NCBI GenBank assembly: GCA_964034945.1
Contig: OZ035962.1
Coordinates: forward strand, 32,391,943 to 32,455,942
Direction of reading: 5' to 3'
Source of the DNA: Chrysopilus asiliformis
Taxonomy: Eukaryota; Arthropoda; Insecta; Diptera; Rhagionidae
DNA: 64,000 bases
Shown here: positions 10,031 through 21,905 of the stretch, piece after piece
Position numbering within the stretch: the first letter of the stretch is position 1
Layout: each line of letters starts with the position of its first letter
The notes under the pieces: generated by a model
What the model saw: the letters and a program-made list of their open reading frames with translations, nothing else
What the model was told of the DNA's origin: nothing
The model's database searches: none
Program-made: the position numbers and the translations under genes

Positions 10031-10780
10031 TGATTTTCGTAAGTAATTAAATTTCTTTTTTTTTTAAATTCATTTTCATACAGCAAAACATATTTTTACT
10101 CCATCAATTTAACAAAACCTCCCAAAGGCTACAATTTCTGAAAAATACAACAGTGCGCAGGACGCATCAGAAATAAATAATAAAACCGAATATTAACTGA
10201 AATATGGTTAGTGTTAATATTTTGTTTACCCCAACCACTATAATTATCAAATTTTCATTTCAATAAAATCAAAACTTTTTTTCCGCTATAGGAGAAATGA
10301 GCAAGAAGCCCCATCAGGTCATGGTGTATCATCATCATTAAATTGTTTACATTTTAACCGTTTACTATTATTATGGTTATTTTTTGTGTTTTTTCTAGGC
10401 AAATAAACTTGGTTGGTGCCGATCGCATGGCCGTAAAACATTTTCAAATTATTGGAGCGTAGGCTAAAACATAAAAAAAACGTAAAAACATTCAACGTTT
10501 ACATTATAATAAAAGTATAAAACATTCTTATATACTTGTAGAAGAGCTCCCGTGTATTGTCTGTGTCTTTACTTAGCTATTCTCTGTGCATGTAATTAAA
10601 AAATCATTTGTGACGATGTAAGACGATGCCTTCTCCTCATATATGATATTCTGTAAATGTTTAAATTATTCAATTTAAGCGTCATAACATCATCATGCGA
10701 CAACCTTAGGCACAATCTGAGCTCAAAAACAAAATATTTTCTTTCAATTTCATTGGTTAGGGGCGACTGGAAACATAAAA
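10031..10780. other. No feature recognised
   Basis: AT-rich sequence with no recognisable repeat terminus, RNA gene or coding region. Confidence 0.5.
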
Positions 10781-11072
10781 TATTTGATGTGAACAGCACA
10801 TGACTTTCTTATTCAAAATTTAGGTTCTATCACGAGAAAAAATCACTAGAAAAGTTTAATCTTGACCGGTCACAACGCTTATTATGGCGTTCTAAGAGAC
10901 TAAAGGTACGGTCAAACGATATGATCATTGCTCAATTTTATGAGCAAAAATATGTGCCAAACGGTATCATATCGTATGAACATCATATTGTTGTGCTCAG
11001 TCGACTGAGCATCAGGCATTTAATTTAAACTGAGCAAGTCGTAATCAGACGTTTGAGCACGGCATTGTCATA

Positions 11073-11715
11073 GGGCGCATCCAACTACCAGAGCGGCTCA
11101 GCATCGCTCTAGAGCGAAAAAACTGAACGCAATCGCTACAGAGCGGCTCAACTGAGCAGCTCACATTTTTTCTGAGCGTAAAAGAACTCCGCTCAGTAGC
11201 TGAGCAAATGTCAAATGAAGAATTACAGAACCTCAATTCATGTCTAAAAACGACGACGGAAATACATAAATGGTGTTATTTATAATATTTATAGTTATTT
11301 ATGTTATTTATAATACGGGAAGCCTCATGGAAGTTCTTGCTGAGCAAACGGAAATGGAAATAGTCGGCGTTGCGGAAAATGTTGGCGAAAGAGTTCGGGA
11401 GTGTACTTCGGCATAGTCACCTCAAAATAATCCCGGTTTCTTTCGGGTGCCGCATTCCGGATTGGGGCGACTTCAACTGAAGTATTACACTCTTCAACCA
11501 AAAGTGAAATAGCTTCCAGATTTATCGTATCAGAAGCACAAATTTCTAACATTACGGAGATAATTACATCGCGGTCCATCTTGAACAATAATTTCTTTCA
11601 ATGACAGCTCATATATAAAGGAGCGGTGCATTCAGGATACAAAATGCTGCTCAGCTGAGCATTTTTTTGACAGCTGAGCTTCGCTCCAGAGCCGCTCTGG
11701 TAGTTGGATGCGCCC
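11073..11715 (-). mobile_element. Nested Harbinger-type element with transposase remnant
   Basis: Terminal inverted repeats of at least 27 bp start GGGCGCATCCAACTACCAGA, with the exact reverse complement at the right end. The flanks show ATA on both sides (11070-11072 and 11716-11718). It sits inside the element at 10904-12064. The subterminal sequence is tiled with GAGCGGCTCA/CTGAGC words. It encodes a short Harbinger transposase N-terminus on the minus strand. Confidence 0.75.
11325..11588 (-). pseudogene. PIF/Harbinger transposase N-terminal fragment
   Basis: An 87-codon frame. Its second half reads R-N-R-D-Y-F-E-V-T-M-P-K-Y-T-P-E-L-F-R-Q-H-F, the conserved segment just before the DDE domain in Harbinger transposases. 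The frame then ends in a divergent tail, so no catalytic residues are encoded. The upstream part is acidic and Val/Glu-rich. It lies inside matched 27-bp terminal repeats, so the gene belongs to that element. Family call is fairly firm; function is lost. Confidence 0.65.
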
Positions 11716-12205
11716 ATATTGTCTGAACACTGTCCAAAAAGTATATGAGCAGTTTTGGACATTTTAAAAACGAACTGTGCATGGGGAAAATTACAGAAGT
11801 GCTCAGTTGTCAAATTGTAACAAATACGTAAACAGTGCGAACAGCACGAAGTCAAACTGTCAATGATTTTGTTTTTATATGACGATGTGGATGCTCATAT
11901 TTGTCAACTGAGCACACTGAAAAATTTGACGTTTTGGGACAAAACGTTCATATCGTCTGAACACCCTTCATATACCGTATGAGCATATGAGCAACTGAAG
12001 CTAAAAAGCATCATATTTGTATGTTCATAAAACTGAGCAGTGTTCATATCGTCTGACCGTAACTTAATAGACAGAAAGAAATTTTTCTAACAGTGCTCCA
12101 ATCGACACAGGAGTGTTCGGGAAATGGTTTTTAGGTAAAATAAGGAGGTCGGAAATTTTTATGAATACAATACTTTATTATACTTCGGATAAGAAAGTAA
12201 AAACT

Positions 12206-13284
12206 TTTACCAAGTGAAAAAGTTTTCTACAAATGGATAAACGAAATTTGATTTTTTATTTAATTTTTAAGTCTTTTCAAAAATGCTTTTAATCTGTATT
12301 TTGGGGAAAACACTTTCTTTTTCCCCAAAAGCATTTTGTTTTATTTTTCGTGAAAACTGTTCAGCATATTTGTAGCTTCTTCTACTTTACTCCAAACCAG
12401 GCACTACTTTCAATTGTTAATTTTTATTGGATAACATTTTAAAATTCAAAGTGACAATTGGGGTTCGTTTTACTCTAAAATGGCAACGTCATTAAGTTTT
12501 ATATTTTTCAATGAATCTTGGAAAGAAAAAAAAACTGACAATGAATTAATATTCAAATAATGGCAAAAAGATGAGATTAAGAATGAAAACCATAAAATCT
12601 TTTATGATTCTAATAAAAATTCTGCCTGACATTAAAATGTTTTTCATCGTTGAAATTTTTTGAATGTTGAACAAAACGCTTTAAAAAAGACTTCGCTGTT
12701 GACATTTATCGGCGGCTAAGTGTTGCTGATAAACGAAATGAATAGCAAAATGATGTTTTTAGGGTATGAACACATCCACATTCCAATAGAAAAGATTAAA
12801 CTGTAATTTATCAAATGAGGTTCATGAAACACGCCGTTTTTTGTTGAAGTTATTAGCAGTTCAAGTTCAAACACAAAAAAAATTCTTGATAAAAAAAAGT
12901 ATTCAAATCTGAAGAATATTTATTATCTTATGATTTTCTTTAACGGAAATGTATTTAAAGTGTTGACAAATATAAAATCGTTTAAGGTGGAGCAAAGCGT
13001 GAAAACTGAGACACAGAAATTTAAAACAAATGATAAATAAGCCTCATGATTTGTGTCTTCTTTGGAAAATTGTGTCTTTCAAGTGAATTGGGATCTTGAA
13101 AGTGCAGGTAGCAACAAAAGCGTGACCCATTAAAACTTTTTTTTGATAACGAAAAAATAAAGACGTTATAGGATTTAAAAATTTGCCCCAAAAACTCATT
13201 TGATTGGGAGAAAATCAATTACAAACATTTTACCGTCCCTCTATACTCTCGCCGACTGTACACGAATCACGCCGAACGCGAGAT
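12206..13284. other. No feature recognised
   Basis: AT-rich sequence. The minus-strand frame 13021-13218 is unrecognised. No repeat ends seen. Confidence 0.5.
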
Positions 13285-13415
13285 ATAAATGATGCGTTCG
13301 CTTTGATCTGCTTTGAATTTGCGTAAATTTGGCTAAGTTTGGCTTCAGTCAGACGAATGACACCCTTTTGTCCCTTTGCCTAAATTTGCCTGTGTTTGAC
13401 TTCGTGGTGAAAAAA
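13285..13415 (+). repeat. Repeat D, copy 1
   Basis: Shares a diverged but collinear stretch with the minus strand of 23020-23165: 'gtttggcttc' followed by 'cagacga', then 'cccctttgcc'-like and 'gtttgacttcg' phrases. Class unknown. Confidence 0.5.
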
Positions 13416-13708
13416 CGGTGTCGATCACGCATCGAAATGGAGTTTGAGGGAGTCGATCACCTTTCAGAGAAAATAGAACTCCGGGCTGGGCAATTTAGAA
13501 CAGTTCCCTATGGGTGTTAATTTTTAACATTTTTTCGGTGTTGAACTTAGATGAGTTAAAAAACAAATAAATTTCACCTCACAAATTATTGTTTTTTACA
13601 AGCAGCATTTGAGTTGTTTTGATTTTTTTCATGTTTTTAAAGTTAATATGAGTCGTAAAAACTTTTCTTGCACCGGGACTCGAACTGGGACCCCGATTTG
13701 TAAGCCAT

Positions 13709-14741
13709 CCCAAGCAACCAGATAAGGCATAATGACTTGGATTAGCGCGTGGTGTCTTAAAATTGGTCGTTACGACCACACCAAGACCAGCGAATCCGCT
13801 TTATAAGGCGTGATGCCTTTCAAGGCTTTTGCAGTGGTCGTCAAGCGGTCCGAGTGACCTAAATATATGCCCTGATAGTCTTAATGTTCGAATGCCTTGT
13901 TTTGGCTTTCATGGTCGTAGTGTCCTCCAGACGCCTTCATAGTCGTCCTGCCTTATAAGACCAACCTTCCACCTTTCGTCCACGAAATGCCTTATAGGGC
14001 ATAATGCCTTTGAGAACACTCCAATGCCCTATTTGAGAATGCTTCGAGCATGTTTCGAGTATGCGCAGATGAATATCTGCTTCGAGCTTGTTTCTAGCAT
14101 ACTTCGAATATGCTTCTAGCATTCACGGCGCGAGCCGCCATGACGTTCATCGAAATGAAAAAAAAAACATTCCTACTGAAAATTTAAAATCTGTTTTTAA
14201 AGCACAATATGGAAAAACATCGAATAAAAAGTAATTTTATGTGTTTGGGTACACAGCATAACTTTATTTTTACAAGAATTTTATTAAAATCGAATAAAAA
14301 AGAAAATTCTTTGAATAAATAATTTTCAAATTATATCACTAAAATCGAGAATTGCTACGGCCCACGTAAAAAGAGCTCCTGGCAAAACCACTTTCTACGT
14401 AAACTTTAAATCGCATGTGAATTGTGACAATAAAATCCACAAAAAACCTTAACATCACCGTATGAAATTATTTTGAACGTTTTTTTCCACAAAATATATC
14501 CATTAAACTTTATGATTCTTGTCTTATCTTTCTCTCCTCATGCGGCCTATAGACTAGAGAAAGACAAATAATGTCGCCAGATGAAATGTAAAAAAAATAT
14601 TTCGTCATGGTAAAACAAAGCCCTATTTTGGCCTTCAAAGTCGTGATGCCTTATAGGGCGTGAAATAGGGCACTTTGTGGTCCGGCGGACCTTCCCCACT
14701 GTCGACGATAGGTCGGCGATAGTTCGATAAGGTTACTTGGG
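13709..14741. mobile_element. CCCAAG-ended element with GCCTTAT words
   Basis: Starts CCCAAGCAACC and ends GGTTACTTGGG, inserted in repeat H as shown by the empty site at 34.1 kb. Flanks are CAT and ATT, so a 2-bp AT duplication is the most that can be claimed. The outer thirds are tiled with AGGCATAATGCC, GCCTTATA and GGTCGT words and with 'cttcgagcat' phrases. Superfamily undetermined; no transposase (the minus-strand frame 13937-14122 is built from these words). Confidence 0.6.
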
Positions 14742-14905
14742 ATTCGCCCTCCCAATCGGCTGTTCAAGCCAATTGGAAAATATCTTCTAATCGTGAACAC
14801 CCTTAACAATTGAAATTACTTCTAAACGAAGTTCAAGGGAATCAGGGGAGTCATTTTCAGAATTCATTCAAAAGTGAGGCGAAAACGGTGTTGAAGTGAA
14901 TTTTT

Positions 14906-15417
14906 ATACCCGTATGGTGAAACCAAAGGGTATATTAAATTTGCCTTACCGTTTGTAACGCCAAGATGCCGTCATCACACACAAAAATGAACTACACCAG
15001 TGTGTTTAGAATGATAAAAAAATTGAATTTTGCATATCCGTCCGCCCGTCGGTCTGTGGCGCGGATTTCGGGCGCACGGATTGAGCTAGAGACTTGAAAT
15101 TTTACGCAGATTCGTTTTTCGTAAAATGCAAGGCTAAATTCGTTAATGGGCAAAAATGGACCATTAGGGGAGGGGGGGGGGGGGGGGTGTCTCAAAAACG
15201 GTACATCTTATCAAAAAAGTGCAAGAACAAAAGTTATATAGGATATGATTCTACATAAAACTCCCATACATCAAAATCCGATTGGAATAAATTTTAAAAA
15301 ATCTTTTTGAAAAGTTTGACTTCAAAGTGGAATTTTGATACAACTGTTCACCATTCACTTAAATCACCATACGGGTTTTCAATAATTGTCAGATTGGCAA
15401 TTATAGATTTTGTTATG
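14906..15417 (+). repeat. Family A element in repeat H
   Basis: Runs from ATACCCGTATGGTGAAACC to TTTTGTTATG. The microsatellite is reduced to a few GTCC/GTCG units, and an 18-base G-run near 15171-15188 replaces the usual GGGGGGTACCCCCC palindrome. It is flanked by T/A-rich host sequence, again consistent with a T-run target. Confidence 0.8.
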
Positions 15418-15574
15418 TTTAATTCCTTAAAACAGGAATGTCAAAATAACTCCGCGCTTCGGTGCGAAATTTTTTCCGAATAACACTACGAGGTGCTTTT
15501 AGCTAGGATTTGAGGTGGTGTTAATTTGTCCCCAGATTTTTTTGAGAGTGTATCTGTTAGCAGTAGAAAATACA

Positions 15575-16090
15575 TCTTTTATTTTCTTATATGTGGTATA
15601 TTAAAAGTATTGTATTCATGAAAAAAATCTACCTTTTAATTTTGCCTATAAAACATTTCCCGAGCACTCCGGAGTCGATTGGAGCATTATTACAAAATGT
15701 CTTTCTGTCTGTTAGTACTGTTAGTTTCTGTAGAAAATTTCTCAAAAACTAATAAAGCTAGAGCCAAGCAATTTCACAACCATGTATGGTACCTGGAATG
15801 CGACGATCCTATCAACTTTTGTTGAATATCCGTTAACTGGAAATAACCAAAATGGCGGCTTTTCAAAAATCGCAATTTCGCATTTTGCTGTTTATTCTGA
15901 AACTACGTGTTTCTAAAAAAAATCAGTTTTTCTCGATCCTCTCGAAAACTAACAGATTTTCGGTAGTTCATTGTATCAAATGAATTGAACAAAATAATAT
16001 TGGCCACACTTTTGTCTTTTACTCTTATCCGCTGTTTTGTACCGTTATTGAGTTATTTTCATTAAAAATTCAAAAAACCTTTTTTTAAGA
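15575..16090 (+). repeat. Family C element, partial
   Basis: Sense-strand 'aagtattgtattcatg', 'gagcactccggagtcgattg', a GTCTGTCTGTTAG core and 'cgatcctatcaacttttg' identify family C. The 3' terminus is missing. Confidence 0.65.
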
Positions 16091-16354
16091 AGCCTAGTTC
16101 CAATTTTCTATCTACATCGATAATGATAAATAAGATCCTTGAATTTGAAAATCTTTCGTATTCCTTTTTTCCTGATTGATTGAATTGATGGGTCAGTGTA
16201 TATTAAGGAATGTTATGTTAAAATCTAAAATCGTTCCTGGGCAAGAATTACTCTTAGCATATCACATATGCCGAACAAAACCTAAAAAAAATAACTTAAG
16301 ATATCAATAAGCAATCAAACTAAGGCATAGAAATTATGCTGGAAAATCCTCTTA

Positions 16355-16481
16355 CCCCTAATTTATTCACTAGGAGTTAAGCCGAGTTAGTGAGTTAAGG
16401 GAGTTAGCTAACCTTATTTTCCATGTTAAAGGTGAGTTAAGGGAGTTAAGGCGATTTAACTCCTAGTGAATAAATTGGCCG
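16355..16481. mobile_element. 127-bp MITE with TTA duplication
   Basis: Inverted ends share AATTTATTCACTAGGAG. The outermost bases are CCCCT and GGCCG, flanked by TTA at 16352-16354 and 16482-16484. The interior is tiled with GGGAGTTAAG/GAGTTAG words. A Harbinger-type MITE is likely from the TWA duplication. Confidence 0.65.
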
Positions 16482-16484
16482 TTA

Positions 16485-17879
16485 GCGCAATAAACCTTTC
16501 ACTATTAATAACGATTCTGATGTGAAAAAAGATTAATTGACAACTAAAAACTACACCTAATCGATAAACACTCGACTTAAGTGACAGAAATTGAGTGAAG
16601 AGATAAAAAATGAGAGGTAAATCGTATTCCATAAGTCGATTGATCAATTTCCAAAATTATATGGGTTCGAACGAATCGATTGACCAGTGAAGACCATTGA
16701 TATGTCTGTATAGATATATCAATAGTAAAAATATTTATAAAAAACCCCGCTAAATCATTATTTCACTTCTAAAAATAATCGAAGACCAAATAAGATGAAG
16801 CAGATAATAAATTTCATGATAAGATATCAGAAGCAATTTTATCAATCATCGTTGCCCAATGATTGATTGATTAGCATTACGAGTACGTGCATCGTCTCAT
16901 CTCACTCTTAAACATATTTCTCCTTGACTTTGTGCTCTTTATGTCTAATGCCAATTTGGCAGCTTTAAATGTAATTAAAGTCAAACTTTTGCTATGCCCA
17001 CACTGAAAAAAAGGAATGTCTCCTAAATGACATTTGACGCAAAATCAAAATGATTTTAAGCCATTATTTCTTCAACAAACGCGAAATTATGAAGCAGCAG
17101 AAAGCTTTTGCTTTTTTTCTCGTAGCCTGTAAAATAACTTGTAGCCAAGGGCAAGGATAGATAATATTCTGTAAAGTAAAAGATTTACCTGCATCACCTA
17201 AAATATGTTAGTAAATCATTCGAAAATAGTCTTTCTTTTTCAAAACATGAAAAAGAGCAAATTTTCAGAAACTTGTGTCGAAAAGAACTTTTGCATTACT
17301 TTTAGTCTATCAGCGATACATAAACTTATTGTCGTATTGAGGAGAGAGAAATTTATGATAACCCACTAAGCCTGAATGATTACATCTATTCAATATAGAC
17401 GGTTTTCTTCGATTGACTCTTTGTAACGTGACTATTACAACATTTCTAATCTGCGTTCTATTCAAGCATAGCGAGTAAATGCGTCATCTCATGGTAATTG
17501 ATTTATCATTTATGGCTGAAGAATATCCGGTTTCTAGGGCTGTTTTTCTTCCTTTTTTCCCCCTTAGCGAAAGATGATATGGTTCTTCTACTTGCATTGC
17601 TTTGGCTTTAGATTATCTCGCAAGGTTGTTGGATTTAAGTGAATCTTGAATGAAATTATTGATTATGTTGGTTGCGGTTATGCGAAGTCACTATGGATGT
17701 GTAACGAAATAATATTACTTCTTTCATAAAGTTTAGATCTGAAACTCTTTACAGACATTACCCGGGTATTACAGATTACGGCCACAAATTTGTGTCTGGG
17801 ACTGTGCCTAAGTGTGAATAGGTAAAACCTTAGAGAAATAAGTCTTTTAAATACGATTGTTCCTCGTGATAGGACATAC
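16485..17879. other. No feature recognised
   Basis: Mixed-composition sequence with no matches to the repeat families seen elsewhere in the window. Contains no convincing open frame. Could be unique host DNA. Confidence 0.45.
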
Positions 17880-18095
17880 CGTTTTCGAGAAAATCTCGAA
17901 AAACCATTTTTTTGTTTGGTATGGAGGAGGTAGAATAAATAGTTCGATTTAGCTCGTTCAAGAATTTAGCATCACTTTTTACGAGAAACTTAGCTTAATT
18001 CTTTCGAAAGGTATCGTTCTCACTTACAGACAAACGGACAGGCAAAATTTAAAATGTTTTGCCATCCCAAACACCCGGTATAGTTCATTTCTACT
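17880..18095 (-). repeat. Family B fragment
   Basis: Phrases 'accgttttcgagaaaatc', 'tttacgagaaacttagc' and 'gacaaacggacagg', then 'atcccaaacacccggtatag', place this in family B. Both ends are missing. Confidence 0.55.
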
Positions 18096-18099
18096 TTTT

Positions 18100-18190
18100 T
18101 TATTTTTCATAGTATAATATCGGATTCATAAAAAATTCCAAGCTCATAATTTTAACTAAAAAAATTTACTGTGTTTCTGTCTGTCAGTCT
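18100..18190 (+). repeat. Family C fragment
   Basis: A short block with 'catagtataatatcgg', 'attcataaaaaattcc' and a CTGTCTGTCAGTCT core. It ends exactly where the TAA-flanked MITE at 18193 is inserted. Confidence 0.45.
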
Positions 18191-18192
18191 AA

Positions 18193-18347
18193 CCCGGCCC
18201 GTCTGTAGAGCTGACACAGTCACTGACACAGTCTCGTGTAAATGCACTGACTGCCAGTTCGCTAAATGTCTTCTAATTCGTTGTCAGTAATTTGACATTT
18301 GGGGTCTGTGCTACTGACAGACTTTACAGTCGCGTGTAAGGGCCGGG
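18193..18347. mobile_element. 155-bp MITE with TAA duplication
   Basis: Ends CCCGGCCC / GGGCCGGG, flanked by TAA at 18190-18192 and 18348-18350. The interior is tiled with CTGACA/TGTCAG words (at least eight occurrences on the two strands). No coding capacity. A Harbinger-type MITE by target duplication. Confidence 0.75.
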
Positions 18348-18352
18348 TAAAG

Positions 18353-19015
18353 CAGGGAAACGTTATCGTAACGTAACCAAATAACGAAATGAAATAACGA
18401 TTTTCCAGTTTTTTTTTTTTTTTTTTTTCAAAAATCGTAATGTTTTACATTTTGCTATGTAACGAAACTCAAATTTTATTTCGTTACGTTATTTCATTTT
18501 GTAACGATAAAAAATTTCATTTCGTTACTTTATAACGTTATTATTACGTTATACATTGTATTGAAACTGAAAACTAAAAAAATGCACTTCAATAGTAGTT
18601 TATTTATCACAAAGTTCAGTTCAGTTTCCATAAAAAATAAATTCTATAAAAAAAAATAATAAAACTTTACAAAAAGCAAAAAATTCAAAAAAAAACCTTA
18701 AAAGGAAAACAATCGTACAAAAGTTTTCTTCAATAAAAAAAATTGCCCGACAAAAACGACATTTTTTGTGTCAATATCAAGGACATTAAATTTTAGGCTA
18801 TTTTAACATCGCTGATTCTGAGTCAAACTTTGCTGTCGCCAGATTCCCTCTACTTCTGGAGATATCAAAACGAAAATATTTTCGATACCAAATAAGTTGC
18901 TCTTTCGTATCTCCAGAAATAGAGTGAATCTGTTTAAAAAAAACCCGATTTAGAATCAAAATATCATTAAAAATATAACCTCAATATTTTTAATTATATT
19001 TTACGCAGGTGGTAG
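18353..19015 (-). mobile_element. hAT-type element, one end only
   Basis: Starts CAGGGAAACGTTATCGTAAC and is tiled with AACGAAAT/ATTTCGTTA words. Its interior (caaaaacgacattttttgtg, 'ggtatcgaa'-like and 'caggtgg' blocks) matches the complete element at 43648-44486 read in the opposite direction. The far end is lost. Non-coding. Confidence 0.65.
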
Positions 19016-20356
19016 TTCTGTAAACCGAGCTTTACGCAAATCAATTTCACCGATTTCTTACAAAACAAACATTGGATATCAATACTGCATACCAATACTG
19101 TTTTATGTTTTTTCATTACATTACAGGTTTGATGTTTCAAATTCCACATTTTTTTAGTGTAAAACTTTCGTATAGTATGTACAAAAACAAGTCAATTAGA
19201 AATGAGATGACACAAAAACTCCTTTTCAGCAAATTATAATTAAATCCTTATTTACCTTCGTAATCCTTTGTTATGACGTTTGGTAAAATTAAACAGAAAA
19301 ATGTAATGCCACAAGGCAAATGTGCACAACACAAAAACCAATGACAAATTCGTATGGTTTTTCTTACCACGTAATCATCCGCATTGTTTAACAATTCGTC
19401 TCTCCACTCTTCACACTTAGATAGCAATATTGATGACAGATGATTCTGATAATGACGACAATGAAGAAAAAATTGGGTCAAGTTTAACGGAAGAAACCTC
19501 CAAGAAAAACTTTCTTATTAGTTTTACCGCCGAGCATTAGATTAAAAGAAAACACCCAAGAGTTTAGCAAAAAAGACAGGGCAAAATTATTAGAACATAA
19601 CCAACGCAACCATAACCAGGAAATCAGAAGTGTGATTTGGCAGAAACATAGACCTCAAGGACGATCGTTAGTGCAGCGCCCGCAAAGGGAACTGATAATG
19701 TTATTAAAGTTGAAGAATGGATGGTAGTGGTTGGTGGTAGTACACTATAACAGGTTGTATCTAAGGATTAAACCAACATGGAATAATGAAGAACCAGAAG
19801 GACGAAAAATTATTGCGATGGGATTCTTTGTTCGCCATTTGTTGACATTTGAAAAGATCACATGGCACGGAAAAAGACGTAATTGCTGTGTTGACGGTTT
19901 CCATCAGGACTCACAATTCGTCACCTCGTGCGTTCAACGAAAGAAAGTTTGCTTTGGAAAGTTTCTGAAACTGATGGTAAACAACCACCCAGAAGCAATA
20001 ATTTTAATGGAGACAATATTTATAAATCATTTTATGAAATTCTTGAGGTGTGTGGTTTCTTTGCAGTTAAACGATACACTTTGATTAGCTCTTGTGAATA
20101 ATTTAACCTTCTTTCGACATTTCATTAAATTAACATAGAAATTAAACAAAAAAAAAAGTTTCACATAGGCTGTTATAAAACTTAATAGCTTTGACAAAAA
20201 TCAAAGGAAATATTAATATGGGAATAAAAATAAGTACTGTTTCTAAGATTGTTTAGCTACAATTTCTCAATAAATTTTAGCATTACAATTGTTGGTCCGA
20301 CTGAACCGATTGACCTGAAATTTGGCATAATGTACGTTGGAGTTCCAGCTGTAACA
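19016..20356. other. No feature recognised
   Basis: Somewhat richer in GC than its surroundings at 19500-20050. A 117-codon frame at 19731-20084 on the plus strand shows no domain I recognise, and no intron or start context that would make it convincing. No repeat termini seen. Confidence 0.4.
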
Positions 20357-20359
20357 TAA

Positions 20360-20582
20360 AGCCTAAACCCCAATTGCGCGTTCGTGCGTGCGGCATGATT
20401 TTGTTCTGGCATCTAGTAGTTGTCACCGCATCTAAAAGTAGAAACCGAGCCTACTCTACGCGGCACGGACGCGGCAACGCGTCTGCGCAACGCGCAATTA
20501 TACATTTACTCATTTAAATGCGTAGTTTTTACCTTCACCGCGTGGGTGCCGCACGCACGAACGCGTAATTGGGGTTTAGGCT
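20360..20582. mobile_element. 223-bp MITE with TAA duplication, CpG-rich ends
   Basis: Inverted ends of about 37 bp begin AGCCTAAACCCCAATTGCGC and are mirrored at the right end. Flanked by TAA at 20357-20359 and 20583-20585. The interior is dense in ACGCG/CGCGT words and much more GC-rich than the neighbourhood. Harbinger-type by duplication. No transposase. Confidence 0.8.
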
Positions 20583-20651
20583 TAAATCCATTTAAAAGTA
20601 GCCCGAGTGGTGGGAGGAGTAAGGGGAAGGGGTAAAATCCGTCTAAAGCTT

Positions 20652-21905
20652 AAAGTATTGTATACATGAAAAAACTTCGACTTCTTAAATAATTTCCATT
20701 GAAAAACTGAGCACTTCTGAGTGAATTGGAGGTTTATTACACAAAATGTCTTTCTGTCTATTAGTCTGTGTACAAAATTTCTCTGTGCGCGAAAAATATT
20801 GGGACGATCCTATCAACTTTTGGTGGAAATCCGTAAACCAAAAGTAACAAAAATGTCGCCTTTTTAAAAATCACAATTTAATCTTTTGCTATTTACTCCG
20901 AAACTACGTGTTTGCAGCATAAGAACTGCAAGGCGAAAGTTGAAGACAGTAAAATTTCCTACACTTTTGTCTTTTACTAGAACTCCATATCTCAAACAGG
21001 TATCGAGATATACCGTTATTTAAAAAAAAAATCTGTTTTTTGCGATTCTCTCGAAAATTAACGAGTTTTCGGTGGTTCAATATATGAAATGAATTGAAGA
21101 AAATAACATTTGCCACAATTTTGTGTTTCATTGTTATCCGCTATCTTTACCGTCATATATTATATATTGAGATATTTTCATTAAAAGGTAAAACATCAGA
21201 TTTTTGAGAATTGCTTGCAAAAAAAATAGTTAAACGAAGAATTAAAGATATTAAAATTTTCTACATTCTTTTCTTTTACGATAAATCGATGTATTTTACC
21301 TCTATCGCAATATTACAGATTTTTTTTTAAAAAAAGTTCATTAATTTTTTATTCGTCAGGTTAAGGCTCTCCTCCATTACCATGACTTCGGCAACTGCAA
21401 AAAAATAGAGACACATTTATGTGAAGATACGTTGACGAGAAAGGGAGATAAGAATCAACTGCAAAAATTTGTCGGCAACTGCAAGAATAATTTCCCCTGT
21501 TTTGTTATGGCGATTTTATGGCGATTTCTACTACAATCACACATTGTCCCTGTAAGTGAATAGTAAGCACGGACACATTCAAACTGTTATTATAGCGTGA
21601 TGTCATTTTTCTCCTTCGCATGCATAGTCAAAAGCTTTGTTACCATGCCAATTTGAACATTATATTCATAGCATAAGGTTTGATATGATTGCTATAAAAT
21701 TGTAAAACTGGAAGGGATAGCGTTTAACTTGTATTCAGTCATTCCTCTTTAGATCTATATAAGTCTATCTTGCTCTAGTTTTCTGCATTTTTTTGCAGTT
21801 ACAGAAGTCATGGTAATGGAGGAAAGCCTTTATATTGTAAATTGTGTACAAACGTAAATTTTGCAAAAGAAAGTCATTAGCTGTTCACATCAAATATTTT
21901 TCCTT
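20652..21905 (+). repeat. Family C element split by a TTA-flanked MITE
   Basis: Begins 'aagtattgtatacatg', has a GTCTATTAGTCTGTG core and the C body. After the insertion at 21364-21829 it resumes with 'aaattgtgtacaaacg' and the C terminus 'cattagctgttcacatc'. Sequence on the two sides joins as in the copy at 26044-27340. Confidence 0.65.
21364..21829. mobile_element. 466-bp MITE with TTA duplication
   Basis: Ends AGGCTCTCCTCCATTACC / GGTAATGGAGGAAAGCCT, flanked by TTA at 21361-21363 and 21830-21832. The word AACTGCAA/TTGCAGTT recurs four to five times near the ends. It interrupts a family C copy. Harbinger-type by duplication. Confidence 0.75.

Larger units (their letters stand above)
10904..12064. 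mobile_element. Harbinger-type element with TAA duplication
   Basis: Ends AGGTACGGTC / GACCGTAACT (matching inverted sequence continues through the ACGATATGA words) and flanking TAA at 10901-10903 and 12065-12067. A 3-bp TWA duplication is typical of PIF/Harbinger. The interior outside the nested insert is tiled with TGAGCA/TGCTCA words and repeated 'catatcgt' motifs. No transposase is left apart from that of the nested element. Length 1161 bp including the 643-bp nested insert. Confidence 0.7.
10781..12205 (-). repeat. Family C element split by a Harbinger insertion
   Basis: A C 3' end lies at the left (rc of 'aacagcacatgactttct', about 10790). The C 5' end lies at 12068-12205 (GTCTATT-type core, 'gagcactgtt', 'agtattgtattcat' on the minus strand). 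The Harbinger-type element 10904-12064 sits between them with a TAA duplication. Much of the C body is missing, so this is a deleted copy that was later invaded. Confidence 0.5.
13630..15565 (-). repeat. Repeat H (tRNA-like module), interrupted twice
   Basis: Three blocks (about 13640-13708, 14742-14905 and 15418-15565) together match the minus strand of the uninterrupted copy at 33840-34185. The minus strand carries 'cagttcgagtcccggtgc', a pol III B-box-like sequence. The split places two insertions: 13709-14741 and a family A element 14906-15417. Confidence 0.7.

Noticed and set aside
13709..14741. Assigning the CCCAAG-ended element to Harbinger.
   Set aside because: Its duplication is at most 2 bp (AT) by comparison with the empty site, and no transposase is present.
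19731..20084. 117-codon plus-strand frame in a less AT-rich stretch.
   Set aside because: No motif I can name. Kept only as a note in the unassigned region.
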